The translations under genes and the position numbers were made by a program. A model generated the notes under the pieces. It saw only the letters and a list, made by a program, of their open reading frames with translations, was not told where the DNA came from and made no database searches. Positions 36,498 to 46,328 of a DNA stretch of 64,000 bases are shown here, in pieces (the first letter of the stretch is position 1; each line of letters opens with the position of its first letter). Source of the DNA: CBDCWA01 sp965223255 (lineage in GTDB: Bacteria > Pseudomonadota > Alphaproteobacteria > Rhizobiales > Hyphomicrobiaceae); contig CBDCWA010000002.1 in assembly GCA_965223255.1 (NCBI GenBank), positions 248,001-312,000 of the forward strand, written 5' to 3'.

Positions 36498-36673
36498 ATC
36501 AAACATAAAGTTCTTAGGGGCTATGGCACACCAACTGTTCGTTTGTGTGTTTTTCTTGCATGGGAGGCGGCCTACCAGGAACTGCAGGTGAAGCCAATTA
36601 TTCAATGCTCTAAGTGAACTAGCCGCGCGTTCAATGCGTATAAAACTTACGCAACAAAGATAAAGGTTAGATC

Positions 36674-36883
36674 ATGAGCTTAGTACTCCACACTTTGGAT
36701 CGTGAATTGAGACTCCGTTCGATCGGACAAATCTGGTCGCTCCTCAAATCCGCTGCCAAAGGCATCGTAGGATGCGTCACCGGCTTAGCGGACGCAATCG
36801 AAATGCAACAAAAAGTTGATGAAGGCAAAGACATCAAGACGGCGTTCAAGTCTGTCTATGGCATCGACTTACGACGTTCGTAA
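36674..36883 (+). CDS. small hypothetical protein
   Basis: 69 residues with AAAGG seven bases before the ATG. Pattern: basic amphipathic start (LDRELRLRSIGQIWSLLKSAAKG), then acidic (ADAIEMQQKVDEGKD). No signal peptide or known domain. The good ribosome binding site supports translation. Confidence 0.5.
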   Translation: MSLVLHTLDRELRLRSIGQIWSLLKSAAKGIVGCVTGLADAIEMQQKVDEGKDIKTAFKSVYGIDLRRS

Positions 36884-37196
36884 ACATATTCCAACGCTTG
36901 ACTGTCATATCCAGTGCTCCTGCTCCAATAATGTCGGGCGGACTATTTCAATAGGGCCGGTTCCGAGCTAGCTAGTCCTCTGGGACCTGGCCGCTCATGA
37001 TCAATCGTGCGATCGCAATTAGATGTTTATGGGGCCACATACAAGGTTTCGCCGGTCAGCAATAGCCGTTACCCAAAACCGATTTTGGTTCGGGGAGGCA
37101 ATTGCGAGATCCCGGAATGTTTCGGTTGGCCAAGCGTCGAGTGAACCCAACCGACTCGGTCGTTGCTTGTGAATTGAGCGGCAAGACATCAGATAG
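36884..37196. other. intergenic, nothing recognised
   Basis: Upstream region of the photolyase pair; no ECF-type or other promoter could be assigned by eye. Confidence 0.35.
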
Positions 37197-38726
37197 ATGA
37201 CGTCAGGTAAACTCATACTCGTTCTAGGTGACCAACTGTCGCGTGGCATTTCCTCTCTGCGAGCGGGCGACCGCGTGCGAGATGTTGTCTTGATGGCCGA
37301 GGTCCTAGACGAGGCGACCTATGTTGGCCATCACAAGAAGAAAATCGCGTTTCTGTTCTCTGCTATGCGCCATTTCGCAGAGGAACTTAAAAATGAGGGG
37401 TGGTCTGTCGACTACGTCAAGTTTGATGCCGAAAACAATGCGCCTGATCTGGAAGGCGAGGTCCGCTCCGCACTCGATCGCCACGGGTTATTTCACGTTG
37501 TCATCACCGAGCCGGGCGAATGGCGCCTCCTCGACGCGATGCAGGGCTGGAACAGACAATTCGACTGCAAGATTGAAATTCTTCCCGACCAACGATTCAT
37601 CTCCGACCATCAAGAGTTCGCGTCTTGGGCCGATGGCCGCAAGCAGCTGCGGATGGAGTATTTCTATCGGGAGATGCGCAGGAAGACCGGCTTGCTGATG
37701 GACGGTGACAAGCCGCTTGGCGGCAAGTGGAATTTCGATAGCGAAAACCGCAAGCCGGCCACTGGCAATCTGTTCATGCCAAAGCCCCCACGCTTCAAAC
37801 CAGACCCAATCACGAAGGACGTGTTGTTGCTGGTTGGCGAGCAATTCGCCAGCCATTTCGGTGACCTAAATCCCTTCTGGTTTGCCGTAACACGCCAGGA
37901 TGCCGAACGCGCACGCGATCATTTCCTCGGCGCATGTCTCCCTTCGTTCGGCGACTACCAAGATGCAATGCTCTGCGGCGAGAGATTCCTCTATCACTCG
38001 GTATTGTCTCAATACATCAACTGCGGTCTGCTCGATCCGCTTGATGTATGCCAACGCGCAGCAGCAGCCTACGAGCGTGGCGAGGCCCCTATCAACGCAG
38101 TCGAGGGGTTCATCCGCCAGATCATCGGCTGGCGTGAATTCGTACGCGGCATCTACTGGCTGAAAATGCCAGATTACCAGTCTGAGAACTTCTTGGATGC
38201 GCGTCGGCAGCTGCCGGACTTCTATTGGACTGGCGAAACCGACCTGGCATGTTTGCGAGCGGCAATCACCCAAACAAAGGAGGAGGCCTATGCTCATCAT
38301 ATCCAGCGGCTTATGGTGACAGGTAATTTTGCCGTGCTCGCTGGTGTCGAACCGCGCCAAGTTCACGAGTGGTATTTGGCCGTCTATGCAGACGCCTACG
38401 AATGGGTTGAATTGCCAAACGTGATCGGCATGAGCCAGTTCGCGGATGGTGGAATAGTCGGGTCTAAACCGTATGTAGCAAGCGGCAGCTACATCGATAA
38501 GATGTCGGACTATTGCAAGTCCTGCCGGTTTGACGTCAAAAAGAAGACCGGCGAGGGTGCCTGCCCGTTCAACGCGTTGTATTGGGACTTTCTGGCGCGC
38601 AATCAGGAACGCCTCGGCGATAATCCGCGTTTGCGAAACGCCTACGCCACATGGCGCCGGATGTCGGACGACAAACGGGAGGACTATCGCAATTCGGCAG
38701 CAGAATTCCTTGAGACACTGCAATAA
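37197..38726 (+). CDS. phrB: FeS bacterial (6-4) photolyase / cryptochrome-like protein
   Basis: 509 residues of the PhrB/CryB type (photolyase-related protein). LILVLGDQLS opens the N-terminal domain; the FAD domain includes INAVEGFIRQIIGWREFVRGIYW and VTGNFAVLAGVEPRQVHEWYL. The FeS-binding Cys are present: one in TDLAC and three in DYCKSC...GAC, with the same C-x2-C-x12-C spacing as Agrobacterium PhrB. In that enzyme the protein repairs (6-4) photoproducts with light. It is followed 77 bp later by a CPD-type photolyase gene on the same strand, so the pair covers both major UV lesions. Confidence 0.9.
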   Translation: MTSGKLILVLGDQLSRGISSLRAGDRVRDVVLMAEVLDEATYVGHHKKKIAFLFSAMRHFAEELKNEGWSVDYVKFDAENNAPDLEGEVRSALDRHGLFHVVITEPGEWRLLDAMQGWNRQFDCKIEILPDQRFISDHQEFASWADGRKQLRMEYFYREMRRKTGLLMDGDKPLGGKWNFDSENRKPATGNLFMPKPPRFKPDPITKDVLLLVGEQFASHFGDLNPFWFAVTRQDAERARDHFLGACLPSFGDYQDAMLCGERFLYHSVLSQYINCGLLDPLDVCQRAAAAYERGEAPINAVEGFIRQIIGWREFVRGIYWLKMPDYQSENFLDARRQLPDFYWTGETDLACLRAAITQTKEEAYAHHIQRLMVTGNFAVLAGVEPRQVHEWYLAVYADAYEWVELPNVIGMSQFADGGIVGSKPYVASGSYIDKMSDYCKSCRFDVKKKTGEGACPFNALYWDFLARNQERLGDNPRLRNAYATWRRMSDDKREDYRNSAAEFLETLQ

Positions 38727-38803
38727 ACCTCCATTCAAAGACAAATCCTCATGTTTGAATTCTAAAACAAAGGCGCTCCAGCCGATAGGGATTACCATAA
38801 TCT

Positions 38804-40228
38804 ATGACAAGCGTCGTTTGGTTTAGACAAGATCTACGCGTATCGGATAATCCAGCCCTATCCCGCGCCGCTGCCGAGGGGCCGGTGATCGGTCTTTATG
38901 TCCTGGATGAAACCGAATGGCCGGCTGGCCGACCGCTCGGTGGGGCGTCTCGATGGTGGCTGCATCACAGCCTCTTGGCGCTCAAAGAGGACCTTGGCGG
39001 TCTCGTGCTGCTCCGTGGTGACCCGTCGGTCTTGGTTCCACAATTCGTCCGGGAAATTGGTGCCCGCGCCATTCTGTGGAACCGCCACTATGAGCCATAT
39101 GCCGTTGCGCGTGACACGAAACTGAAAGCTGAGCTGAGTGACGATGGAATCGATGTCCAGAGTATGCCCGGCAGTCTGTTGTTCGAGCCATGGCTGGTCA
39201 AAACGTCTAACGATGGGCCCTTTAAGGTCTATTCACCGTTCTGGCGCGCCTGCCAAAAGCTCCAAGTCGATGCCGCGCTACCAGCCCCACGCATAAAATC
39301 CGCCCCGTCACCGGTCGCCGGCGACAATCTCGAAGATTGGGATCTCTTGCCGAGCAATCCCAATTGGGCGACGGAGTTCTACGATATTTGGCAAGCCGGA
39401 GAACGCGGCGCTCGCAGCCGGCTCGAACAATTCCTGTTGGATGGTCTCGGTGGCTATGCCAAGAAGCGAGACCGTCCGGACATGCAGAATGTCTCACGGC
39501 TATCTCCACATTTGCATTTTGGCGAAATCTCACCACGCCAGATTTGGCATGCCGCTTCGATGCAGGCTGAAGCGCATCCTGAAGTGCGGCGCGATGTCGA
39601 CAAGTTTCTGTCGGAGCTCGGATGGCGCGAGTTCTCGTATAATCTGCTGTTCCATTTTCCGACACTGCCGGTAGAAAACTGGCGCTCGTCTTTCGATTCT
39701 TATCCATGGCAACAGAATAAGAGGCATCTCACCGCGTGGCGTAAAGGTCTTACGGGATATCCTCTCGTCGATGCTGGGATGCGTGAGCTTTGGTCGACAG
39801 GTTACATCCACAACCGGGTTCGCATGGTCGTTGCCAGCTTTCTCATCAAGCACCTGAGAATTGACTGGCGGCAGGGTGAAGCTTGGTTCTGGGATACGCT
39901 GGTCGACGCTGATCTCGCAAATAATGCCGCCAGCTGGCAATGGGTCGCCGGCAGCGGCGCCGATGCCGCGCCCTATTTTCGCATCTTCAACCCGGTCACG
40001 CAGGGGCGGAAATTTGATCCGGATGGCCAGTATGTGCGCCGTTGGTGCCCCGAATTGGCACGTTTACCAAATAGCTTGATCCATGCGCCGTTTCAGGCAT
40101 CCGAGGCGGTCTTAAAAGAAGCAGGAGTTGTGCTCGGAGACACTTATCCAGCGCCGATCGTTCATCATGGAGAGGCAAGGGCAGCTGCCCTTGCAGGGTA
40201 TGAGAAAGTCAAGGCGGCCAGCAATTAA
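38804..40228 (+). CDS. phrA: deoxyribodipyrimidine photolyase (CPD)
   Basis: 474 residues. The N-terminal Rossmann domain (VVWFRQDLRVSDNPAL) and the FAD-binding C-terminal part (GLGGYAKKRDRPDMQNVSRLSPHLHFGEISPRQIW; LGWREFSYNLLFHFP; GYPLVDAGMRELWSTGYIHNRVRMVVASFLIKHL; WQWVAGSGADAAPYFRIFNP) are complete. It uses light to split cyclobutane pyrimidine dimers. Its position directly after the (6-4) photolyase gene suggests one operon. Confidence 0.95.
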   Translation: MTSVVWFRQDLRVSDNPALSRAAAEGPVIGLYVLDETEWPAGRPLGGASRWWLHHSLLALKEDLGGLVLLRGDPSVLVPQFVREIGARAILWNRHYEPYAVARDTKLKAELSDDGIDVQSMPGSLLFEPWLVKTSNDGPFKVYSPFWRACQKLQVDAALPAPRIKSAPSPVAGDNLEDWDLLPSNPNWATEFYDIWQAGERGARSRLEQFLLDGLGGYAKKRDRPDMQNVSRLSPHLHFGEISPRQIWHAASMQAEAHPEVRRDVDKFLSELGWREFSYNLLFHFPTLPVENWRSSFDSYPWQQNKRHLTAWRKGLTGYPLVDAGMRELWSTGYIHNRVRMVVASFLIKHLRIDWRQGEAWFWDTLVDADLANNAASWQWVAGSGADAAPYFRIFNPVTQGRKFDPDGQYVRRWCPELARLPNSLIHAPFQASEAVLKEAGVVLGDTYPAPIVHHGEARAAALAGYEKVKAASN

Positions 40229-40333
40229 TGTCGCATCCGTGTTGGCGGCGAACATAGCTATTTTTGGGCATGACGACAGTTAGCACTAATCACTGTCGTG
40301 TCTGCGATGATCGTTAGAATGGTTTCGCCCGTT

Positions 40334-40981
40334 CTATGCCCCCGCAAGCTCGAGCATTACTTCGTTTCTGCGCAGGAACGGGAGAGTCCACGGTGGATTG
40401 TAGAAAGCGAGCAAAGGCTCTCCCACCGTGACAAGCTTTTGGTCGCGTGCGTATTTACGAAGCTCTGTTGTCTTCGCAGATATCAAACGATCAGTCGCAC
40501 GCCATGTAAAGCGGATGGCGACCATCTTCTTGGCGGGTATTTGGACCAATTTTACGCGGCTATCATTTGGTGCGGGAAGAGTTTCGATTGTCCATCTCTC
40601 GGGCATGATGAACTGAACTTTCCACGTCCCACTCTTTCCTTGTTGCATGACTGGTGCCGTCATCGCGATTGTCTGCTCACGCTGCTGCTGAACCGGCGCC
40701 GTCATCTCAATCTTGGCGTTCGGTTTGTTGGCGCCAAAGATGTAGGCCGCAATCAATTGGAACCCTTCTCTGATGGCTGCCTGACGCTCGCCGACGACCT
40801 CTGCCTCTGCGGCGATCATTGGGCCGTAATTCCGAACCTCAATCACGCCTTCGGAGGTCGCGACCGTATACTTAGGTTGTTCGACGAGACTCATTATTGG
40901 CCCGACCGACGCAGCCGCAATTGCCAGAACCGCGCCAAGTCCAGCAATGCCCCAGGTGATTTTTGTTCGCTTAGTCGACAT
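40334..40981 (-). CDS. SOUL family haem-binding protein
   Basis: 215 residues from the ATG at 40981, which has GGAAAGAG upstream. One N-terminal membrane or signal helix (ITWGIAGLGAVLAIAAASVG), then the SOUL/HBP fold: YTVATSEGVIEVRNYGPMIAAEAEV, ANKPNAKIEMTAPVQQQ (the conserved MTAPV occurs twice) and a C-terminal RRNEVMLEL. SOUL proteins bind haem or tetrapyrrole. It converges on the photolyase genes and fits a light/porphyrin stress context. Confidence 0.9.
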   Translation of the reverse strand: MSTKRTKITWGIAGLGAVLAIAAASVGPIMSLVEQPKYTVATSEGVIEVRNYGPMIAAEAEVVGERQAAIREGFQLIAAYIFGANKPNAKIEMTAPVQQQREQTIAMTAPVMQQGKSGTWKVQFIMPERWTIETLPAPNDSRVKLVQIPAKKMVAIRFTWRATDRLISAKTTELRKYARDQKLVTVGEPLLAFYNPPWTLPFLRRNEVMLELAGA

Positions 40982-41065
40982 GCGCTTGCTCTTTCCGTTC
41001 TCAGGCTTATGCACTTTAGTTTCAGAGCAATATTGCTTGGCCGCAAGGCATGACGTAATAATGCC

Positions 41066-41206
41066 TTAGCTCTTTAGAAGCGCCAACAAGCGGAGGTGCT
41101 CTGCCTCGCGTTTGGCGTCGGCTCCAATGTTTTCTAATCCAGCTGCCAAAAGAATCTCCGCCTGATGATCCAGCGCATCGGCAAGCCGTTCAGCTGTATA
41201 GGCCAT
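41066..41206 (-). CDS. 46-residue helical protein
   Basis: A short frame from the ATG at 41206 with AAAGG eight bases upstream. The product is one amphipathic, Ala/Leu/Glu-rich helix (LADALDHQAEILLAAGLENIGADAKREAEHL). No homologue recognised. Supported only by the ribosome binding site and composition. Confidence 0.45.
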   Translation of the reverse strand: MAYTAERLADALDHQAEILLAAGLENIGADAKREAEHLRLLALLKS

Positions 41207-41363
41207 GTTCAACACCTTTCGTTATTATTGTCGTATGATTGTAACGTCCCAACCAGGCGTCTGGATCACCACCAACGAAGTGCCTGTCAATCAGCTTGCT
41301 TTGGCCGCGCGCGATGCAGACAGTACCGCTATCCGGTCAAGGAGCGGTACCGCCACGGCCTTC

Positions 41364-41618
41364 TCATTGCAGGAGGTGGTACAGGTTCCGCTTATGGGCG
41401 CGGTTAAAAATATCGGCGGTGAAAAATACCCCAATCAAGATCAATATGTGGGCAAATACGCTGGGGCCGAACAGGGCAATCCAACCCGACCAGATGGTAA
41501 AAATGGCACACCACATAAACGCCAGGATCGCCATCAACCTGAACCGTACAATCTTGGGTAATTGACGAAGCGGGTTAACTGAGGGGTTCATTATCACATC
41601 ATAACTTTCTCTGATCAT
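41364..41618 (-). CDS. small two-helix membrane protein
   Basis: 84 residues from the ATG at 41618 (AAGGA ten bases upstream). Two hydrophobic helices (FRLMAILAFMWCAIFTIWSGWIALF and VFAHILILIGVFFTADIF) joined by a short turn, with a basic C-terminus. No family recognised. It lies in the light-response cluster. Confidence 0.6.
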   Translation of the reverse strand: MIRESYDVIMNPSVNPLRQLPKIVRFRLMAILAFMWCAIFTIWSGWIALFGPSVFAHILILIGVFFTADIFNRAHKRNLYHLLQ

Positions 41619-41862
41619 CTCTGTGTATCCTTTTGTTCTAATTATTTCTAATTTGGGAACGTAACAGGCAACGCTCTGGATCACGGAGTATGATTCATGG
41701 ATTTGTATATGCCGGGGCCACGCAACAGATCGAAGTTCCTATTCCCAGCCGATTAGACAAATCCACTGCAGTTCAACTTACGTAAGACTGGCACCGGGTC
41801 AGTAGCGCAGTCATTTGCCTCTGCATCGGTAAGATCTCGATGGAAAGATATTGGGAATCATA

Positions 41863-42252
41863 ATGTCCGGTTCAGATTCGTCTGGTGATCGTCCTCAAAA
41901 CCTAACGGTCTATTACGACGGTGGCTGTCCGATTTGCCGCCGCGAAATCGACCTCTACCGGCGTCAGAACGGGGCCGAGTTCATCAGCTGGGTTGATGTG
42001 GCAGACCAAAAAGGAGATCAGGTTACAGCAGACCTTTCGCGGCAAACCGCGCTCAGCCGCTTCCACGTTAGGCAGCGGGATGGGCGCTTGGTTAGCGGCG
42101 CTGCGGCATTCGCTGCATTGTGGAGTGCACTGCCGGCTTGGCGGTTACCCGGCCGTATTTTGGCCCTGCCTGGCATTCGCCACGCCGCAGAGGTTATGTA
42201 TGGCGTGTTCCTGCTGCTCCGCCCATTATTGCAGCGTGTGACACTGCGCTAA
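41863..42252 (+). CDS. DUF393 thiol-disulfide oxidoreductase (DCC family)
   Basis: 129 residues from the ATG at 41863. The YYDGGCPIC motif carries the DCC-family thioredoxin-like C-x2-C pair; the rest (FISWVDVAD, SRFHVRQRDGRLVSGAAAFAALWSAL and a hydrophobic C-terminal part) is typical. Function is probably redox, with the partner unknown. The 3' end overlaps the convergent DUF3429 gene by 27 bp. DUF393 and DUF3429 genes often accompany photolyases. Confidence 0.9.
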   Translation: MSGSDSSGDRPQNLTVYYDGGCPICRREIDLYRRQNGAEFISWVDVADQKGDQVTADLSRQTALSRFHVRQRDGRLVSGAAAFAALWSALPAWRLPGRILALPGIRHAAEVMYGVFLLLRPLLQRVTLR

Positions 42253-42645
42253 GCAGCCTACAGCTAAGTGCGCCGTAACGGCCAAGGTTAGCTGCATGCG
42301 ACGGCGGCCGTACCGTTTCGGTAAAACAGCGTGATGGTCCAAGCGAAGATCATAGAGCAACAGCCCCATAAAGCCCACGCTCAAAATCAGAATTGCAAAG
42401 GGTGCTGGCAGGACAAGTGCTAGGGCTGCCACGAGGGACGGTAGAACCCCCGAAACAAAAAGCCTTGGGTTTGGTTCTGCTCGATTGATGGCAATTCCCC
42501 AGTGCACGCCACCCAGAAACGTAAGGATTATAGCGCCATAATATACGGGCATGTCCGTTGCCACGGCGGAAACCTGTGGTTCGGCAACCAAAGTCGTTCC
42601 CGCTAGTTCGGCAAACGGTATGACACCAGCCCACCCACACAACAA
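42226..42645 (-). CDS. DUF3429 membrane protein
   Basis: At least 139 residues. Family motifs: LCGWAGVIPFAEL, YGAIILTFLGGVHWGIAI, LPSLVAALALVLP and LILSVGFMGLLLYDLRLD. Four membrane helices. The start is uncertain: the TTG at 42645 lies inside the first helix, and the frame stays open for about 30 codons further without an ATG or GTG, so a non-standard or lost start is possible. Role unknown. Confidence 0.75.
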   Translation of the reverse strand: MLCGWAGVIPFAELAGTTLVAEPQVSAVATDMPVYYGAIILTFLGGVHWGIAINRAEPNPRLFVSGVLPSLVAALALVLPAPFAILILSVGFMGLLLYDLRLDHHAVLPKRYGRRRMQLTLAVTAHLAVGCLAQCHTLQ

Positions 42646-43279
42646 AGTAATTTGGGGGCTAACGCGCTCCTGTAACAGCGCGTGTTCTGGATAGTTCAGA
42701 ACTGTGAGACGTTGTGACGCTGATCGTAGATCAGAATGACGTGCCTGAAACTACGTTGCAAAGTAACTTGGTGAAAAAGGTGGAGATTTTTGGAGGTTGA
42801 AAGCCGAACGGCTGTTGACTTGAACATTTCGCCCGCGCCCCGTCCTAGGCACTCTTGAAATAATCCTAACGGATTGGCGATGCCTCTCGTGCGCGGCTTG
42901 CCCAGGTGATCTAACCTGCTTGTTTGAGCGTTCTGTTGATATGGTTATGATATCTTTCATCATCGTCTCTGGAGCAGGATTTCTTGCGTTACTGTGGTTC
43001 CTGGCCGTAGTAACGGCTCCCCCGTCGGACGTAGGAGCCCTGTTTGGTGCGCCAGTCCCTGAACGCAACTTGTCTTGCGTGAACAAACCAATCTCATGTC
43101 GTCATCCACCAAGGGCTTGAGCATAAGATTTGCGTCTGCCCACAACCATCTCTGTACATGCGACCGCTCGTCCAAAATCTAAATTGCGAATTGGACGCGA
43201 CTGGAGGTTGTCGACACTAGGACTTTCAGTTTTCGCATGCGCACCAAATAAGCCAATGGTCTGAAGAGCCAAAGGATCT
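42646..43279. other. intergenic, nothing firm
   Basis: A hydrophobic frame of about 60 codons at 42920-43120 lacks a ribosome binding site. I see no other gene; the DUF3429 start may lie in the first 100 bp. Confidence 0.35.
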
Positions 43280-44020
43280 ATGTTACATACTCTCGCTTCA
43301 TTCGACCGACCCGTCCGCGCGGTTGTTGTTGGCGCCTCCGGTGGCATTGGTTCTGCGTTCGTCGAGCTGCTGTCGGCTTGCTCCGAAGTGGAGAGCATTA
43401 TCGCCTGCTCGCGGAAGCCTCAGCCGCCTGCCAACTCAAAAGTTATTTGGCGCGCGCTCGATATTCTCGATGAAGCCAGCATTGAAAAGGCGATCGCCGG
43501 TATCGAACGACTTGATCTCATCGTCGTTGCAACCGGTCAGCTCCACACATCAGCTGGCACAGGACCCGAGAAAACGTGGCGGGCGCTGGACAAATCAGTA
43601 CTTTTGGAGAGCTTTGCCGTAAACGCTATTGGGCCGGCACTTGTCGCCAAGCATTTCCTACCCCTCCTGCCACGTAACGGCAAAGCGGTATTCACCGCAC
43701 TGTCAGCCCGGGTTGGAAGTATTTCCGACAATCATCTCGGCGGCTGGTATGGTTATCGCGCTTCGAAGGCGGCACTAAACCAGCTCATTCGCACGCTCAG
43801 CATCGAGCTCGCCCGCAAGCGCCAGAATGCCATATGTGTCGGTTTGCATCCTGGTACCGTAAATAGTGCACTCTCTCGGCCATTCTTATCAAATGTCGCC
43901 AAGGGCAGACTTTTCACCCCCAAACTGGCTGCATCCCATCTACTGAATGTGATTGATCGTTTGCAGCCGCCCCATAGCGGTCAGCTCCTAGCTTGGGACG
44001 GAAGCGTGATCGAAGCATGA
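43280..44020 (+). CDS. short-chain dehydrogenase, C-factor-like
   Basis: 246 residues with the SDR marks: VVVGASGGIGSAF nucleotide loop, NAIGPALVAKHF, catalytic Ser in TALSARVGS, and Y-x3-K in WYGYRASKAAL. It resembles CsgA/C-factor SDRs and the SDR genes found beside photolyases in RpoE-ChrR-type singlet-oxygen regulons. Substrate not predictable. Confidence 0.85.
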   Translation: MLHTLASFDRPVRAVVVGASGGIGSAFVELLSACSEVESIIACSRKPQPPANSKVIWRALDILDEASIEKAIAGIERLDLIVVATGQLHTSAGTGPEKTWRALDKSVLLESFAVNAIGPALVAKHFLPLLPRNGKAVFTALSARVGSISDNHLGGWYGYRASKAALNQLIRTLSIELARKRQNAICVGLHPGTVNSALSRPFLSNVAKGRLFTPKLAASHLLNVIDRLQPPHSGQLLAWDGSVIEA

Positions 44021-44446
44021 GTTGATACATGCATTCGGCCAACGTCTTGCTAGGCCAGCATTGTCACCTTGTATTAGTCCGACAATGACTTTCCACCTTT
44101 GCCACCCACCGCGGGTAGATGGTCATTTTCTGCGGGGTCTCAAGCATAATCATCCCGAGCAGTTTTCACGCGGCTCGTGGCTTGGGTCATTAGGCCTGCC
44201 ATCTGCGGCATTCGATCAAGCAATCTACCGCTGAGCGACGCGGGATTTCTCAAATCGAGAGTGTCGGTGCACATTGATGGTTATTCCCAAGTTCAAAGGA
44301 TTTTTTTTATCGACCATCTTAATCCAATTGGAGCGGCCAAGCGTTTTATGATCGATCGAGCGCGTTGCGGACGTACATTTAAATAACCGGTACATACGCG
44401 GCGCTCGGCGTATTGCCAGATTGGACAATCCACAAAGGAGATGATT
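44021..44446. other. intergenic, nothing recognised
   Basis: Upstream region of the first fasciclin gene. The AAAGGAG at 44434-44440 is its ribosome binding site; I see no gene. Confidence 0.35.
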
Positions 44447-44929
44447 ATGAGAAGTCTGAAGATGCTGTTGGCTGTCGCCATCATGGCCCTTCCGCTGTCA
44501 GTAGCGCGTGCCGACACCAAAGATATCGTCGACGTTGCGGCCGGTGCCGGTAAGTTCAACACGCTAGTTGCAGCAGTCAAGGCTGCCGGCCTCGTAGACA
44601 CACTCAAAGGCAAAGGCCCATTCACAGTCTTTGCGCCGACCGACGAAGCATTCGCTAAGTTGCCAAAGGGAACTGTCGCAAACTTACTTAAGCCAGAGAA
44701 CAAGTCAAAGTTGGTAAAGATCCTTACCTATCACGTTGTTCCAGGCAAGGTTATGTCGAGTGACATTGCCGGCAAGAAGCTTCAACCAAAGACGGTAGCG
44801 GGCATTAAGCTGACGGTGGACGCTACAAAGGGCGTTAAAGTGGACAATGCTAACGTTGTCACTGCCGATATTACGGCCTCGAACGGTGTGATCCACATTA
44901 TCGACACCGTCGTTCTGCCCAAGTCGTAA
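44447..44929 (+). CDS. secreted fasciclin domain protein
   Basis: 160 residues from the ATG at 44447, six bases after AAAGGAG. Signal peptide (MRSLKMLLAVAIMALPLSVARA), then one FAS1 domain: FNTLVAAVKAAGLVDTLKG, FTVFAPTDEAFAKLP (H1 region), LTYHVVPGKV and ASNGVIHIIDTVVLP (H2). FAS1 proteins are extracellular adhesion modules. A strong hairpin terminator follows at 44953. Confidence 0.95.
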   Translation: MRSLKMLLAVAIMALPLSVARADTKDIVDVAAGAGKFNTLVAAVKAAGLVDTLKGKGPFTVFAPTDEAFAKLPKGTVANLLKPENKSKLVKILTYHVVPGKVMSSDIAGKKLQPKTVAGIKLTVDATKGVKVDNANVVTADITASNGVIHIIDTVVLPKS

Positions 44930-44952
44930 ACATACTTTGAGCAACACCTACG

Positions 44953-44990
44953 AGAGCCCGCGGCAAAAGCCGCGGGCTCTTCCTCTATTG
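44953..44990 (+). terminator. intrinsic terminator after the fasciclin gene
   Basis: A perfect 12-bp stem (AGAGCCCGCGGC and complement) with an AAAA loop, 23 nt after the stop codon, followed by TCCTCTATT. This is the clearest terminator in the window. Confidence 0.85.
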
Positions 44991-45313
44991 TGAACCATTA
45001 ATTGACTAACCGGCGACAGGTTCTCCGGCCGCAATTCTTCTGTCGTAATGCTGCCATGCGGCGCGACAGTGAACCATTTCGACCACTCGTACGTTTAATG
45101 TCTGTAAGCGACTTGTAGACAAGGCTTTCAGTGTTGCAACCACTGGTCCCGACTCACCTTCTTGTGCGGCAGAAATTCTTCACCATCTCTTGGATCGAAG
45201 ATAGGGCGCCGTGATGCGATAACCGCTGAAATTGGGCCTTGGCGTTCTAAACACAAGGGGCTAGGCGGACTGACAAACTGTTGATCAACTCCTGTGCAGG
45301 TTTTTGAGATTAG
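44991..45313. other. intergenic with a GTTGATCAAC palindrome
   Basis: No gene seen. The 10-bp palindrome at 45280-45289 lies 24 bp before the next start codon and could be an operator. Confidence 0.35.
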
Positions 45314-45991
45314 ATGATGTCATACTTAAAATGGATATCTTTGGCGGCCCTGGTTATTGGGGCGTTTGTCGTGGTGGGCGTAAATTCAGATCGCGCCGAT
45401 AGTCCAATCGTTCAAATCGAACAAGAGGTTCGACCGCTGCGGGCGGTTGTTGAAGCCAAAACGGCCCACCGAAAGTTGCGCAGGGCGGATCGACCGACGC
45501 CATCTGAATCTTGGGACGAGGATGCCTTGTACAGCGACAGCGATGCCAACGAGCTGAAAAAGATTGATATCGTTGAACAGGCTTCACGGTCGGAGAACCT
45601 GAGTACGTTGTTGGCGGCGATCAAAGCGGCAGGTTGGACCGAGCATCTCCGGTCAGCGAAAGCTGTAACACTGTTCGCACCGACGAACTCTGCATTTGCA
45701 GCATTTACCGGTGGGCGCGTCGGGGAACTGCTGCGGCCTGAGAACAGACCGCTACTAAGAGAAATACTCAACGATCATATCGTTCCGGCGCGGGTTGAAT
45801 GGCGTGATCTTTACGGTCGAAAACTGAAGCTCAAGACCATCAGTGGCAAGTTGTTGTCTGTTGATGGCCTACGCATGATCCGTGTCGAAAACGCGCGACT
45901 TAAAACGTCCGATATTCTTGCATCCAACGGCGCCATTCATATCATTGATCGCGTCATTCAGACTTCGCGGCCGAAAATACCTGGTTCGTGA
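45314..45991 (+). CDS. membrane-anchored or secreted fasciclin protein
   Basis: 225 residues. A signal/anchor helix (LKWISLAALVIGAFVVVGV) and an 60-residue charged linker precede one FAS1 domain (about 85-220: LSTLLAAIKAAGWTEHLRS, VTLFAPTNSAFAAF, LNDHIVPARVEW, ASNGAIHIIDRVI). It is a diverged second copy of the fasciclin gene 380 bp upstream; the linker would hold the domain away from the membrane. Confidence 0.85.
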   Translation: MMSYLKWISLAALVIGAFVVVGVNSDRADSPIVQIEQEVRPLRAVVEAKTAHRKLRRADRPTPSESWDEDALYSDSDANELKKIDIVEQASRSENLSTLLAAIKAAGWTEHLRSAKAVTLFAPTNSAFAAFTGGRVGELLRPENRPLLREILNDHIVPARVEWRDLYGRKLKLKTISGKLLSVDGLRMIRVENARLKTSDILASNGAIHIIDRVIQTSRPKIPGS

Positions 45992-46118
45992 TGTTGATGA
46001 TCGGCTATCGATTAATCTGCAACCTCAAGATCGCGAAATAGACCCATTGCGGTATGGTGAACCAAAGTCGATCTTATGTCGTAATAGAAATGCGACTTGA
46101 AAAAACGAAGGTAAGATC

Positions 46119-46328
46119 ATGACGACGAGAATGAATGTCATAAGTTCTGAATTTGGGCTGCGGCCCGTGCAGAAGCGCCGAAATTTGCTCGGACGAATCG
46201 CAAAGGAGTTGCTCTTCTTTATGGCAAGTCTTGAAAAAGCACGGCAGACACAAATCTTGGTAAAAGCCGGCGTGCCAAGCGAAAGAGCCTATGATGCTGT
46301 ATACAGCCGACAATCGATAATTGACTGA
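46119..46328 (+). CDS. small hypothetical protein
   Basis: 69 residues with AAGG at seven bases before the ATG. A basic stretch (RPVQKRRNLLGRIAKELLFF) precedes an amphipathic helix (EKARQTQILVKAGVPSERAYDAVY). No known domain. Confidence 0.5.
   Translation: MTTRMNVISSEFGLRPVQKRRNLLGRIAKELLFFMASLEKARQTQILVKAGVPSERAYDAVYSRQSIID

Noticed and set aside
36578..36602. GGAAC-N16-TATT upstream of the 69-residue protein
   Set aside because: The -10 tetramer lacks the GTT core.
42920..43120. Hydrophobic 66-codon frame
   Set aside because: Contains one plausible helix, but no ribosome binding site is visible and the C-terminal part looks random.
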